Origin: an uncultured Clostridia bacterium
Lineage (GTDB): Bacteria; Bacillota; Clostridia; Christensenellales; UBA1242
Assembly: GCA_944380695.1 (NCBI GenBank)
Contig: CALWII010000084.1
Span: 1 to 5,847, forward strand
Reading direction: 5' to 3'
DNA length: 5,847 bases
Shown here one piece after another: positions 1-5,157 of this stretch (the stretch's first letter is position 1; every line of letters begins with the position of its first letter). Under the pieces are notes generated by a model. It was not told the DNA's origin. It saw only the letters and a list, made by a program, of their open reading frames with translations, and did no database searches. The position numbers and the translations under genes are program-made.

Positions 1-405
1 AACAACTTCGCCTAAGACTCTTTTGTCTAAATCGGGGCTTGCATAGTTCTTGGGCAAAACATTTTTTAGGGCTTTGTTTTCGGCTTCAATTGAGCGCATA
101 GCTTCATCGATGACTTTCCCTATTTCAGGAGTATGAGCGGCAGCTGCAATAGTTGACCATCTGGCAATTTCCGGTACAAAAAAGATATTTTCCATAGTAT
201 AGGCATCTTTGTCGTTTTCAAACCCGTCGCCTTCGGCTAAAAGCTCGTTATATCTTTTTTCAAAGGCTGCAGAAATATATCTTAAAAAGATTAAACCAAT
301 TATGACTTTTCTGTATTCTGCTGCAGGGATGTGACCCCAAAGTACGCACGCTGCGTCCCATATTTGCTTTTCAAAACCTATTTTTGTATTATTTACACCA
401 GCCAT
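1..405 (-). CDS. hsdM: Type I restriction-modification system DNA methyltransferase subunit HsdM (N-terminal part, truncated by window edge)
   Basis: Only the first 135 residues are present; the gene continues past position 1. The segment FEKQIWDAACVLWGHIPAAE followed by YRKVIIGLIFLRYISAAFEK is the hallmark of the N-terminal helical domain of type I HsdM proteins (HsdM_N, usually followed by an N6-adenine methylase domain), and the later LPKNYASPDL block also fits. Family members are usually about 500 residues, so the SAM-binding and NPPF-type catalytic motifs should lie off the left edge, with hsdS and hsdR probably beyond. HsdM with HsdS methylates adenine in a bipartite target, and HsdR adds restriction. 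The ATG at 403-405 is preceded by GGGGTG at 410-415, four bases away. A strong promoter lies at 458-487. Family assignment is firm; completeness of the system cannot be judged from this window. Confidence 0.93.
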   Translation of the reverse strand, partial: MAGVNNTKIGFEKQIWDAACVLWGHIPAAEYRKVIIGLIFLRYISAAFEKRYNELLAEGDGFENDKDAYTMENIFFVPEIARWSTIAAAAHTPEIGKVIDEAMRSIEAENKALKNVLPKNYASPDLDKRVLGEVV

Positions 406-426
406 AAAACACCCCAGACAATCTTT

Positions 427-446
427 TTATCATGATAATGATAACA
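427..446. promoter_or_regulatory. Palindrome and Fur-box-like sequence in the hsdM leader
   Basis: TTATCATGATAA (427-438) is a perfect 12-base palindrome directly followed by TGATAACA. The stretch GATAATGATAA (434-444) matches the first half of the classical Fur box, but the full 19-base box matches at only 13 positions. The site lies just downstream of the predicted hsdM start point, where a bound protein could block transcription. It is an operator candidate with no known ligand, in an AT-rich background that makes chance matches likely. Confidence 0.25.
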
Positions 447-457
447 TAAATATTGTT

Positions 458-487
458 TTTATAGGTTGTATCTTATTGTTAAGTCAA
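458..487 (-). promoter_or_regulatory. Predicted sigma70-type promoter of hsdM
   Basis: On the minus strand, TTGACT (482-487, 5/6 to the -35 consensus) and TATAAA (458-463, 5/6 to the -10 consensus) are separated by 18 bases. Transcription would start near 451 and give a 5' leader of about 45 bases before the hsdM ATG. The promoter begins 15 bases after the stop of the upstream peptidase gene, so hsdM probably has its own transcript even though both genes read the same way. Confidence 0.55.
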
Positions 488-501
488 GTGCTCTTATGCA
501 G

Positions 502-1323
502 TTAAAAATGTGTATTTCTAATAAAAATATCTCTAAAATCCTCACTAAAATCAGAAAAACCGTCAAAAGGATTTTTCTTTGGCAAAAGCGTATCATTGTC
601 TAAACTGTCACATATTAATTTTGCCATTGTTTCGGCAAACAGTTCAAAAGGATTTGATTCAGCCGCATAAGTGCCAACAGTGCTTGAGATTACTTCTTTT
701 TCTCTGCTGCTAAATTTTGTATCGTGCATTTTTCTTACTATTTTAAGCCCTCTTGGGTGTTCACTTTGATAAACCTTTCTGCCATAAGGACATAAACCGT
801 CATAACCATATCTGTTGTATATCCAATCTAAATGAACATTATGCGCCCATTCATGTATGTATTCGTACAGAAAATGATTTGTACTGTTTATTCCCTTTTT
901 GTGCATTTCTTCTGTTATGTCATCAATATCTTTCACACTTAATTTGTGCTGTTGAAAGAATATTGATTTTAATTCAAAGGGAGGCTCTGATTTTAAAACT
1001 TTTTTAGTATCTGCTATACAAAAACCAAACGAATTTCTCTGTGGTTTTATTAAATCCTCTGGAGTAAACACTCTTATTCTTTTTGGCGTAGAGGCAAGCG
1101 GAAGTTTAAAAGTCTTTGATAGGTTTTCGTAAATATCGGCACAAATTGCACTACATGCTGCAATTACATTGTTTTCTTTAAAATTTGCGTCAATTTTATA
1201 CGCCTTAACAAACTCATCCGATAGTTGTGCTGCACTAAGCGAACTTATTGTTCTGGCGGTTTTTTGCGTTAAACCTGAGCCAAATGTAACATTATTGTAA
1301 TATGTATTGATACATTTATTCAT
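502..1323 (-). CDS. Zinc metallopeptidase-like protein (HExxH, anthrax-lethal-factor/M34-like zincin pattern), tagged N-terminus
   Basis: The 273-residue protein has HEWAH at residues 157-161, the HExxH zinc-binding and catalytic motif. Downstream lies YAAESNPFELFAETMA (219-234), which matches the region of anthrax lethal factor that supplies the third zinc ligand (E in EFFAEAF) and a catalytic tyrosine about seven residues before it. Here the equivalents would be E227 and Y219. This points to a gluzincin of the M34/ATLF-like type. There is no signal peptide or membrane segment, so action is cytosolic or follows a non-classical export route. The N-terminus carries NVTFGSG (11-17), the same kind of tag seen in six other proteins here. 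The ATG lacks a clear ribosome site; a TATAAC box at 1328-1333 lies only four bases upstream, so the message may be leaderless. Substrate is unknown; toxin, effector and housekeeping roles all remain possible. Confidence 0.78.
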   Translation of the reverse strand: MNKCINTYYNNVTFGSGLTQKTARTISSLSAAQLSDEFVKAYKIDANFKENNVIAACSAICADIYENLSKTFKLPLASTPKRIRVFTPEDLIKPQRNSFGFCIADTKKVLKSEPPFELKSIFFQQHKLSVKDIDDITEEMHKKGINSTNHFLYEYIHEWAHNVHLDWIYNRYGYDGLCPYGRKVYQSEHPRGLKIVRKMHDTKFSSREKEVISSTVGTYAAESNPFELFAETMAKLICDSLDNDTLLPKKNPFDGFSDFSEDFRDIFIRNTHF

Positions 1324-1440
1324 GTTTGTTATAAAATTTGAAAAAGAATTTAATTGCTACACCAGTTGTAATTTTTTAGTTTTACACCGCAATTAGATTT
1401 TTAAAAATTAGGATGTATCAAAAAAGAAAGGACGTGAACT

Positions 1441-1509
1441 ATGCAAGTTCAGAAAATTTATTGTACTCTAAATTTATTGAATGATAACAACTTGTATTCA
1501 TCTTGTTAA
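1441..1509 (+). CDS. Candidate 22-residue leader peptide or small protein
   Basis: An ATG at 1441 is preceded by AAAGGA (1427-1432) at an eight-base distance, a better ribosome site than several larger genes here have. The frame encodes 22 residues starting MQVQKIYCTL and ending in SSC, with the stop TAA (1507-1509) inside the left arm of an inverted repeat. It sits upstream of the five-gene operon in the same direction. It could be a regulatory leader peptide, a small protein, the remnant of a longer tagged gene, or a chance frame. No family is recognisable and no run of one amino acid suggests classical amino-acid attenuation. Confidence 0.35.
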   Translation: MQVQKIYCTLNLLNDNNLYSSC

Positions 1510-1545
1510 CAATTGTAAATATATATATATAATTGATAACAAGAT
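1500..1545 (+). promoter_or_regulatory. Inverted repeat around a TATAAT box: operator/promoter or attenuator of the operon
   Basis: The arms ATCTTGTTAACAATT (1500-1514) and AATTGATAACAAGAT (1531-1545) are complementary at 14 of 15 positions across a 16-base AT spacer. A perfect TATAAT lies at 1528-1533, with TTGTTA (1503-1508, 4/6) nineteen bases upstream, so the arms may be operator half-sites on the operon promoter, giving a leader of about 50 bases to the first gene. In RNA the arms would form an AT-rich hairpin followed by a T-rich tract (1545-1563), so weak intrinsic termination is the other reading. Confidence 0.4.
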
Positions 1546-1573
1546 TTTGTTTTTTTGTTTTTGTACTAGAAAT

Positions 1574-1579
1574 AGGAGG
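1574..1579 (+). promoter_or_regulatory. Ribosome binding site AGGAGG fixing the start of the acidic protein
   Basis: A consensus AGGAGG lies nine bases before the ATG at 1589. The open frame extends upstream to an ATG at 1481, but that extension overlaps the promoter and hairpin region and has no ribosome site, so 1589 is the start. Confidence 0.8.
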
Positions 1580-1588
1580 GTAGTGATT

Positions 1589-2017
1589 ATGATAAAATCT
1601 ATTAGTAGTTTTTCCCCTGTGTTTAAGGGCATAGATGTGTATAAACTTCGAGCAAAGAATGGTGATGAAAAAGTTGTAGCCGTTCTTGATAAAGATACAT
1701 TTGAGAGAACTGGCTTGCCTTGCGAAAGTGATATAGAAAATCTTAATGGCGCTTATGGTCATCCATATAGCGGCAGACCCTTGATTAACCTGCTTGAAGA
1801 TGATGATGCAAAAGAAGGTATTATAGAAGCCATAAAAGATTTTTTATCGCCTGATGAAATAGCCGAAACTATAGTTGAAAATGTAGACCCCGAAGATGTT
1901 GCTGATTTGGCTGATAATCTAGCAGATACTGTTCGAGAGGCTGATACATCAAGTATAGGCGAAAAAGTAGAGAGCGCAATTGAATTTCTTAGCGATATTA
2001 TTGGGCTTGGGGAGTAG
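1589..2017 (+). CDS. Small, very acidic tagged protein of unknown function
   Basis: This is the first gene of the operon, 142 residues. The N-terminus reads MIKSISSFSPVFKG, a clear example of the tag (VFKG at 11-14). Residues 16-66 look globular and mixed. From residue 70 onward the protein is strongly acidic: about 24 Asp/Glu against 4 Lys/Arg, in predicted amphipathic helices such as DEIAETIVENVDPEDVADLA. By my count the whole protein has 33 acidic and 13 Lys/Arg residues. There is no signal peptide and no membrane segment, so it should be soluble. The stop is 11 bases before the next start, so the two genes are co-transcribed and probably translationally coupled. The function is unknown. 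Acidic proteins of this size can be DNA mimics, chaperones or partners of basic proteins, but nothing here identifies which. Confidence 0.82.
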   Translation: MIKSISSFSPVFKGIDVYKLRAKNGDEKVVAVLDKDTFERTGLPCESDIENLNGAYGHPYSGRPLINLLEDDDAKEGIIEAIKDFLSPDEIAETIVENVDPEDVADLADNLADTVREADTSSIGEKVESAIEFLSDIIGLGE

Positions 2018-2028
2018 GGTGAACAAAT

Positions 2029-3132
2029 ATGATTAAGGCTATTAATAATATTGGAAATAGTAAAAAATACAGCAAGCCGCTCTCAACTTCATTTAAAGGG
2101 TACTACGCTGTACCACAAAGATTAAGCCATGATGTATATAGGAAATCTAGTGTTAATATGTCAGAGAATGATGTAAAAAGTGCAATATCGAACCCCTTTT
2201 TAATGAGCAATACTGCAAAAGCAATTTATGGCGACAGTACTAATGACAAAAACGCAATTGCTTTGGCTAATCAACTAAAAGACCCTCAAAAAGCTCTTGC
2301 TTTTTTCAAGGAGGCGAAATCACAAATAGATAGCGACCCTACCATTAAACAAGACCCATACCTGTCTTATTTTAGCAAACAATTGGATTTAACAATTAAA
2401 GAATTGAGTTCACAAAAACAAGGTGTGCAAGATATAAGCTTTAGTGGTAACAAAAAAGCTGTTAATATTTTTAGCAAATTAAAGGTTGGTACAAAAGGTG
2501 AATTTAGCGACTATTTTCCCGTAGATAAATTTGGCATGGATGAATATACATTTGATTCCAGACTGTACACGATATTGCGCGATGAAAAGAAAAAATTTCT
2601 TCTTGTAGAAACCTTAAACAGCGAATTGTCAAAAATGGGCATGTCTGATGAATTGAATATATACATTAAAGAAAATAAAAGCGAACAAATGGGAAAAATG
2701 GTTGCAGGTACTTTGGGTGCGTCTGGCACTGGTCAATTAATGGTTGCCGCTAGAGCATTGTATGCAATGAATAATAAAAAGATGGACAGTTTTGATAAAA
2801 GCGTTGAGGCAATAAGACTGTCACATGATTTTACGGATTTGCTTGTAACAGGCGGCGCGCTTAGTGCTGTATGGTCATTTAATGCCCAAGTTGCAGCAGG
2901 CAACGCAATGAACCCGGAAATGTTCAGTAAGACTGCAATTTGGATTGGCAATGGTTTAATTGCTCTATCCTGTTTGGCTGTCAGACAGATAGTTAAGGAG
3001 TCGCGCATGAGAGATGAGCGCGAAGCAATTGAGGCTCTAAAATATGTGAAAGCAATACATATATGCATGCAAGAGGGATATTTAGATTCAAATAAAGTTG
3101 GAAAATTGATACAAAATTTATATAACGCTTAA
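2029..3132 (+). CDS. Tagged protein with C-terminal hydrophobic segments, unknown function
   Basis: The largest protein of the operon has 367 residues. STSFKGYY at 19-26 is the N-terminal tag, and a second tag-like block, DISFSGN, occurs at 135-141, as if a junction or repeat. Residues 45-130 look helical and soluble (ALANQLKDPQKALAFFKEA). The C-terminal half holds three hydrophobic, glycine/alanine-rich segments: about 223-246, 269-290 and 302-320 (TAIWIGNGLIALSCLAVRQI). The third is the most convincing membrane helix. A basic and acidic helix follows (RMRDEREAIEALK). The start ATG has AGGGTG (2016-2021) seven bases upstream. It is followed after 12 bases by the TTG-started gene. No known family is recognised; a membrane-anchored scaffold is one guess. 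Confidence 0.85.
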   Translation: MIKAINNIGNSKKYSKPLSTSFKGYYAVPQRLSHDVYRKSSVNMSENDVKSAISNPFLMSNTAKAIYGDSTNDKNAIALANQLKDPQKALAFFKEAKSQIDSDPTIKQDPYLSYFSKQLDLTIKELSSQKQGVQDISFSGNKKAVNIFSKLKVGTKGEFSDYFPVDKFGMDEYTFDSRLYTILRDEKKKFLLVETLNSELSKMGMSDELNIYIKENKSEQMGKMVAGTLGASGTGQLMVAARALYAMNNKKMDSFDKSVEAIRLSHDFTDLLVTGGALSAVWSFNAQVAAGNAMNPEMFSKTAIWIGNGLIALSCLAVRQIVKESRMRDEREAIEALKYVKAIHICMQEGYLDSNKVGKLIQNLYNA

Positions 3133-3133
3133 T

Positions 3134-3140
3134 AAGGAGG
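3134..3140 (+). promoter_or_regulatory. Ribosome binding site AAGGAGG supporting a TTG start
   Basis: A full AAGGAGG precedes the TTG at 3145 by four bases. No in-frame ATG lies near it, and starting at the TTG gives the peptide MINFKS, which contains the tag seen in neighbouring proteins. Both facts favour the TTG start. Confidence 0.7.
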
Positions 3141-3144
3141 AAAT

Positions 3145-3516
3145 TTGATTAATTTTAAAAGTAATAATGCAAATCCTATACAACAACAAAACAATATCGG
3201 ACCTCTAACCAATGCTAATAATGCTTTGATGTATATTGCAAACAACGAAAAGATAAGTGCAGGCATAATTGCTGGTACAGTCGCTGCAGGTGAAAAATTG
3301 CTTGAAAGGGCTTGCGATATTGATTACTTTAAAAAAAGTAATCTACCTATAACCGAGGGGAAAAAGGGTAAAGAATTAGTTAAGTTATTAAAAGAGAAAG
3401 AACTAATTAATACCTTACCAAGAACAATACTTATACCATTTTTAAGCGTAGGTGCAATTACTTCGTTTTTATTGTATAGTATAAGTAAGATTTATGGTGA
3501 CAAGAAACAAAACTAA
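3145..3516 (+). CDS. Small tagged membrane protein (TTG start), unknown function
   Basis: The protein has 123 residues and starts at TTG, as fixed by the AAGGAGG just upstream. The tag is INFKS at 2-6, followed by an Asn/Gln-rich linker to about residue 26. Two hydrophobic segments are visible: a weaker Gly/Ala-rich one at about 37-53 (ISAGIIAGTVAAGEKLL) and a strong membrane helix at about 94-114 (TILIPFLSVGAITSFLLYSI), separated by a charged loop rich in Lys/Glu. The C-terminus is short and basic. This layout of tag, polar linker and two hydrophobic helices recurs in the next two genes, suggesting they are distant relatives or subunits of one complex. The stop is 22 bases before the next start. 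Family not recognised. Confidence 0.8.
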   Translation: MINFKSNNANPIQQQNNIGPLTNANNALMYIANNEKISAGIIAGTVAAGEKLLERACDIDYFKKSNLPITEGKKGKELVKLLKEKELINTLPRTILIPFLSVGAITSFLLYSISKIYGDKKQN

Positions 3517-3528
3517 TAAAATTACTTT

Positions 3529-3532
3529 GGAG
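3529..3532 (+). promoter_or_regulatory. Ribosome binding site GGAG fixing the ATG at 3539
   Basis: GGAG lies six bases before the ATG at 3539. An in-frame ATG at 3494 exists but overlaps the end of the previous gene, has no ribosome site, and would bury the MKVNF tag 15 residues inside the protein. Confidence 0.65.
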
Positions 3533-3538
3533 TGTAAA

Positions 3539-3874
3539 ATGAAAGTAAATTTTCAAAGTTCAATTTCAAGAAACTTTGCTGCTAATCAACAAGAGCGCAA
3601 GCTTACCAATAGTGAAACTCTTGAGTTACAAAAATACAGTGCAAAACTTGACAAAGAGGCAATGGGGACAGGTTTAACCTTAGGCGTTGCTGCAGGTGGA
3701 TTAAGTACTCTTGTTGGCAGATTTGCAATGAAAAAACCTGCAAACAAGTTATTGGAACTTGCCGTTGGTGTTGGTAGTGCAATTGCCATTGGTACATATT
3801 TTGTCTTAGGCATATTAAATACAAATAAGAAAATTGAAAAATATAATGAAGTTGCCAAGGATAATAACCAGTGA
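3539..3874 (+). CDS. Small tagged two-helix membrane protein, unknown function
   Basis: The protein has 111 residues and begins MKVNFQSS, an N-terminal tag of the same type as its neighbours. A charged, probably helical stretch follows (about 18-42). Two Gly/Ala-rich hydrophobic segments come next: about 43-64 (GTGLTLGVAAGGLSTLVG) and about 72-94 (LLELAVGVGSAIAIGTYFVL). They are joined by a short basic turn (MKKPANK), and the end is a charged tail. This resembles a hairpin membrane protein with both ends on the same side, a topology shared by holins and some small effectors, but no sequence signature of any such family is visible. Its TGA overlaps the GTG of the next gene by four bases, so the two products are likely made in equal amounts. 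Confidence 0.82.
   Translation: MKVNFQSSISRNFAANQQERKLTNSETLELQKYSAKLDKEAMGTGLTLGVAAGGLSTLVGRFAMKKPANKLLELAVGVGSAIAIGTYFVLGILNTNKKIEKYNEVAKDNNQ
3857..3861 (+). promoter_or_regulatory. Ribosome binding site AAGGA for the GTG-started gene
   Basis: AAGGA lies inside the end of the preceding gene, nine bases before the GTG at 3871. The GTG start gives MKVNFGN, nearly identical to the MKVNFQS start of the upstream protein, which supports it. Confidence 0.65.
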
Positions 3875-4179
3875 AAGTAAATTTCGGAAACAATAATGGA
3901 TTCGTAAAAAATGCTTTTGCGCAGATTCCTGAAGAAGAAAGGCTTGATGTTGCAAAGAAAAGAGCAAAGCAAGCTACTGTTACCGCAGCAGCCACCGCAG
4001 GTGTTTTTGCGGTTACAGGTCTTACATCAGGGCTAATTATGAAAAGCAAGGGCGTAAATTCACACTGGTTAAAAGCATTAAATATAGGTGCTATTGCAGG
4101 CATAATTACTCATTTTGCCATGGTTACTAAAGATAGTATCAAAAACGTACTAAATCTTAAAAATAATGACAAAATATAA
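3871..4179 (+). CDS. Small tagged two-helix membrane protein (GTG start), last gene of operon
   Basis: The protein has 102 residues and starts at GTG in a GTGA overlap with the previous stop. It begins MKVNFGNN. A charged region (EEERLDVAKKRAKQ, 21-34) precedes a Gly/Ala/Thr-rich hydrophobic segment at about 35-57 (ATAGVFAVTGLTSGLIM), a basic loop, and a second segment at about 66-86 (LNIGAIAGIITHFAMV). It ends with a basic, Asn/Lys-rich tail. The plan matches the preceding gene so closely (tag, charged helix, two helices, charged tail) that the two may descend from a duplication, although sequence identity outside the first five residues is low by eye. It is followed by a strong terminator. 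Function unknown. Confidence 0.82.
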   Translation: MKVNFGNNNGFVKNAFAQIPEEERLDVAKKRAKQATVTAAATAGVFAVTGLTSGLIMKSKGVNSHWLKALNIGAIAGIITHFAMVTKDSIKNVLNLKNNDKI

Positions 4180-4195
4180 TGTGCGACATACATTT

Positions 4196-4224
4196 AAAAC
4201 GGGCGGCTAAATACCGTCCGTTTT
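4196..4224 (+). terminator. Rho-independent terminator of the tagged operon
   Basis: AAAACGGGCGG (4196-4206) and CCGTCCGTTTT (4214-4224) pair over 11 positions with one G-T wobble and a seven-base loop, ending in TTTT and followed by ATTAT. It lies 16 bases after the operon stop codon. Confidence 0.88.
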
Positions 4225-4312
4225 ATTATGATTAATTTATGTAAATTTTCCATTATCATCTTGAATATATTTTTTTTTGGAGTTAAAATACTTGTCCATT
4301 CTTTTTTGAATG

Positions 4313-4342
4313 AAAAAAATAGGACAATTTTCGTTGTCCTAT
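4313..4342 (-). terminator. Rho-independent terminator of the minus-strand orphan gene
   Basis: ATAGGACAA (4319-4327) and TTGTCCTAT (4334-4342) form a perfect nine-base-pair stem with a six-base loop. On the minus strand it is followed by seven T residues (4313-4319). It terminates transcription arriving from the gene at 4407-4646. Confidence 0.8.
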
Positions 4343-4355
4343 CATCCTAATTTTT

Positions 4356-4408
4356 ACAGTTAAATATCTTTTTCTGGAAGTATGAAGTAGATTTTTAACT
4401 GTTTTTTT
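4356..4408 (+). terminator. Long inverted repeat with T-run at the convergent junction
   Basis: ACAGTTAAATATCT (4356-4369) and AGATTTTTAACTGT (4389-4402) are complementary at 13 of 14 positions around a 19-base loop. On the plus strand the stem runs into seven T residues (4402-4408), which overlap the stop codon of the convergent gene. It probably acts as a second plus-strand terminator protecting that gene from operon read-through, and may also form in the minus-strand transcript. Confidence 0.55.
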
Positions 4409-4646
4409 ACTCAAGCTCTCTTATCGCTATAAACCTTACTAATTCCAGAGCTAACGAGTAACAGGGTATTAGGAATGGTTTGTCTACTCTTTTACTGTAA
4501 AAATCTAGCTTATTCCAAATCTCAAACAGTTCGCAATTCTTTGTTGTTAGTTTTGATATGTCCAAGTTGCGCAATTTTGTAAATTCCAATAAAATTTCTT
4601 GTGTATCTTCGCAACAAGATTGTATTTCAAGTGTATTAGTTCTCAT
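4407..4646 (-). CDS. Hypothetical 79-residue protein, orphan
   Basis: The protein has 79 residues. The ATG at 4644-4646 has AAGGA (4652-4656) five bases upstream, and a terminator follows the gene, so it is very likely expressed. It is probably mainly helical, with three Cys before residue 40 (a CC pair near residue 11) and a hydrophobic C-terminal part (FLIPCYSLALELVRFIAI) that is too polar to call a membrane helix with confidence. It lacks the N-terminal tag carried by the operon proteins. It is transcribed away from the XRE regulator gene at 4807, and the 160-base gap between them holds two palindromes, so that regulator may control it. This arrangement is common for repressor and target pairs in prophages, conjugative elements and toxin-antitoxin loci, but the sequence matches no family I know. 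Confidence 0.7.
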   Translation of the reverse strand: MRTNTLEIQSCCEDTQEILLEFTKLRNLDISKLTTKNCELFEIWNKLDFYSKRVDKPFLIPCYSLALELVRFIAIRELE

Positions 4647-4716
4647 TTTCTTCCTTTCAAAAGCTATTTCTTAATTTATGAGAATATTTAAACACTTTTT
4701 ATCCTTGTTGTGTATT

Positions 4717-4728
4717 ACCCACATGGGT
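4717..4728. promoter_or_regulatory. Palindromic operator candidate ACCCACATGGGT
   Basis: ACCCA and TGGGT are perfect inverted arms around CA, a GC-rich island in a very AT-rich divergent intergenic region between the orphan gene and the XRE gene. The compact size fits a site for a small dimeric HTH regulator. Confidence 0.4.
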
Positions 4729-4733
4729 GTTTT

Positions 4734-4771
4734 TTGCATATATTACCATAAAATTATGTAATTGTATGCAA
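4734..4771. promoter_or_regulatory. 38-base imperfect palindrome upstream of the first XRE gene (probable autoregulatory operator/promoter)
   Basis: The arms TTGCATA (4734-4740) and TATGCAA (4765-4771) are perfect, and the core CATAA-AA-TTATG (4747-4758) is symmetric about the same centre; 14 of 19 pairs match overall. A possible promoter lies in it: TTGCAT (4734-4739) and TGTAAT (4757-4762, 5/6) with a 17-base spacer. A repressor bound here would block its own promoter. Confidence 0.42.
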
Positions 4772-4806
4772 TTGTCTTGTTTTAAAAATAAAATTAATCT
4801 GTATCT

Positions 4807-5154
4807 ATGCTAAAAACTAAAGATATTAAAAAAATATTTGGTGAACGTGTAAAATTTTACCGCAACAAGCGTAACTTAACACAAGCTCAACTTGCTGAAA
4901 AAACCTCATTAGACCCCTCATTTATAGGCAAAATAGAGATTGGTGTTACTTTTGTATCTGTTGATAACCTTTGCAAACTGTGCAATGTATTAAAAGTTAA
5001 GCCATACGAACTACTGTTTGATTCACTTGAAGAAAATGAGAGTTCGTCAGCAAAAAAAGCAATTATCGACAGTATTAACAATAATTTAAAGTATTTTAAT
5101 AAAGATAAACTGTCCTGTATTAGCAATATTGTTGATAACATAAAAAACCTTTAA
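4807..5154 (+). CDS. XRE-family (Cro/CI-type) helix-turn-helix transcriptional regulator
   Basis: The protein has 115 residues with an HTH_3-type DNA-binding domain at about 11-71. The pattern FGERVKFYRNKRNLTQAQLA, then EKTSLDPSFIGKIEIG, then VLKVKPYELLFD is diagnostic: helix 2 is LTQAQLAEKT (24-33) and the recognition helix lies around 36-46. The C-terminal 40 residues are a short helical tail, probably for dimerisation. There is no peptidase or sensor domain, so a small ligand or a partner protein would be needed for induction. It is divergent from the orphan gene at 4407-4646, with palindromes in between, which suggests autoregulation and control of that gene. The ATG has no recognisable ribosome site. 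It shares about 36% identity over 67 ungapped residues with the second XRE protein downstream. Confidence 0.92.
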   Translation: MLKTKDIKKIFGERVKFYRNKRNLTQAQLAEKTSLDPSFIGKIEIGVTFVSVDNLCKLCNVLKVKPYELLFDSLEENESSSAKKAIIDSINNNLKYFNKDKLSCISNIVDNIKNL

Positions 5155-5157
5155 AAA

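Noticed and set aside
427..446. True Fur box upstream of hsdM
   Set aside because: Only 13 of 19 positions match the classical box, and iron control of a type I R-M gene would be unusual; kept only as a generic operator candidate.
753..1007. Plus-strand open frame antisense to the peptidase gene
   Set aside because: It is wholly inside the peptidase gene on the other strand, with Cys/His-rich composition typical of an antisense shadow and no ribosome site.
1481..1588. 36-codon N-terminal extension of the acidic protein from an ATG at 1481
   Set aside because: It has no ribosome site, overlaps the inverted repeat and TATAAT region, encodes a low-complexity AT-driven sequence, and the AGGAGG before 1589 gives a far better start that places the tag near the N-terminus.
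2511..4103. Minus-strand open frames opposite the operon (for example 2511-2729, 2733-3068, 3586-3972, 3603-4103)
   Set aside because: They are antisense to well-supported genes, have no ribosome sites, and their Ser/Leu-rich hydrophobic composition is what AT-rich antisense reading produces.
3539..4179. Holin or toxin-immunity pair for the two overlapping small membrane proteins
   Set aside because: The two-helix topology is compatible, but there is no endolysin, no lytic or toxin signature and no phage gene nearby, so I left the function open.
4887..5141. Minus-strand open frame opposite the first XRE gene
   Set aside because: It is fully antisense to a clear HTH gene and is Ser/Leu-rich with no start signals.
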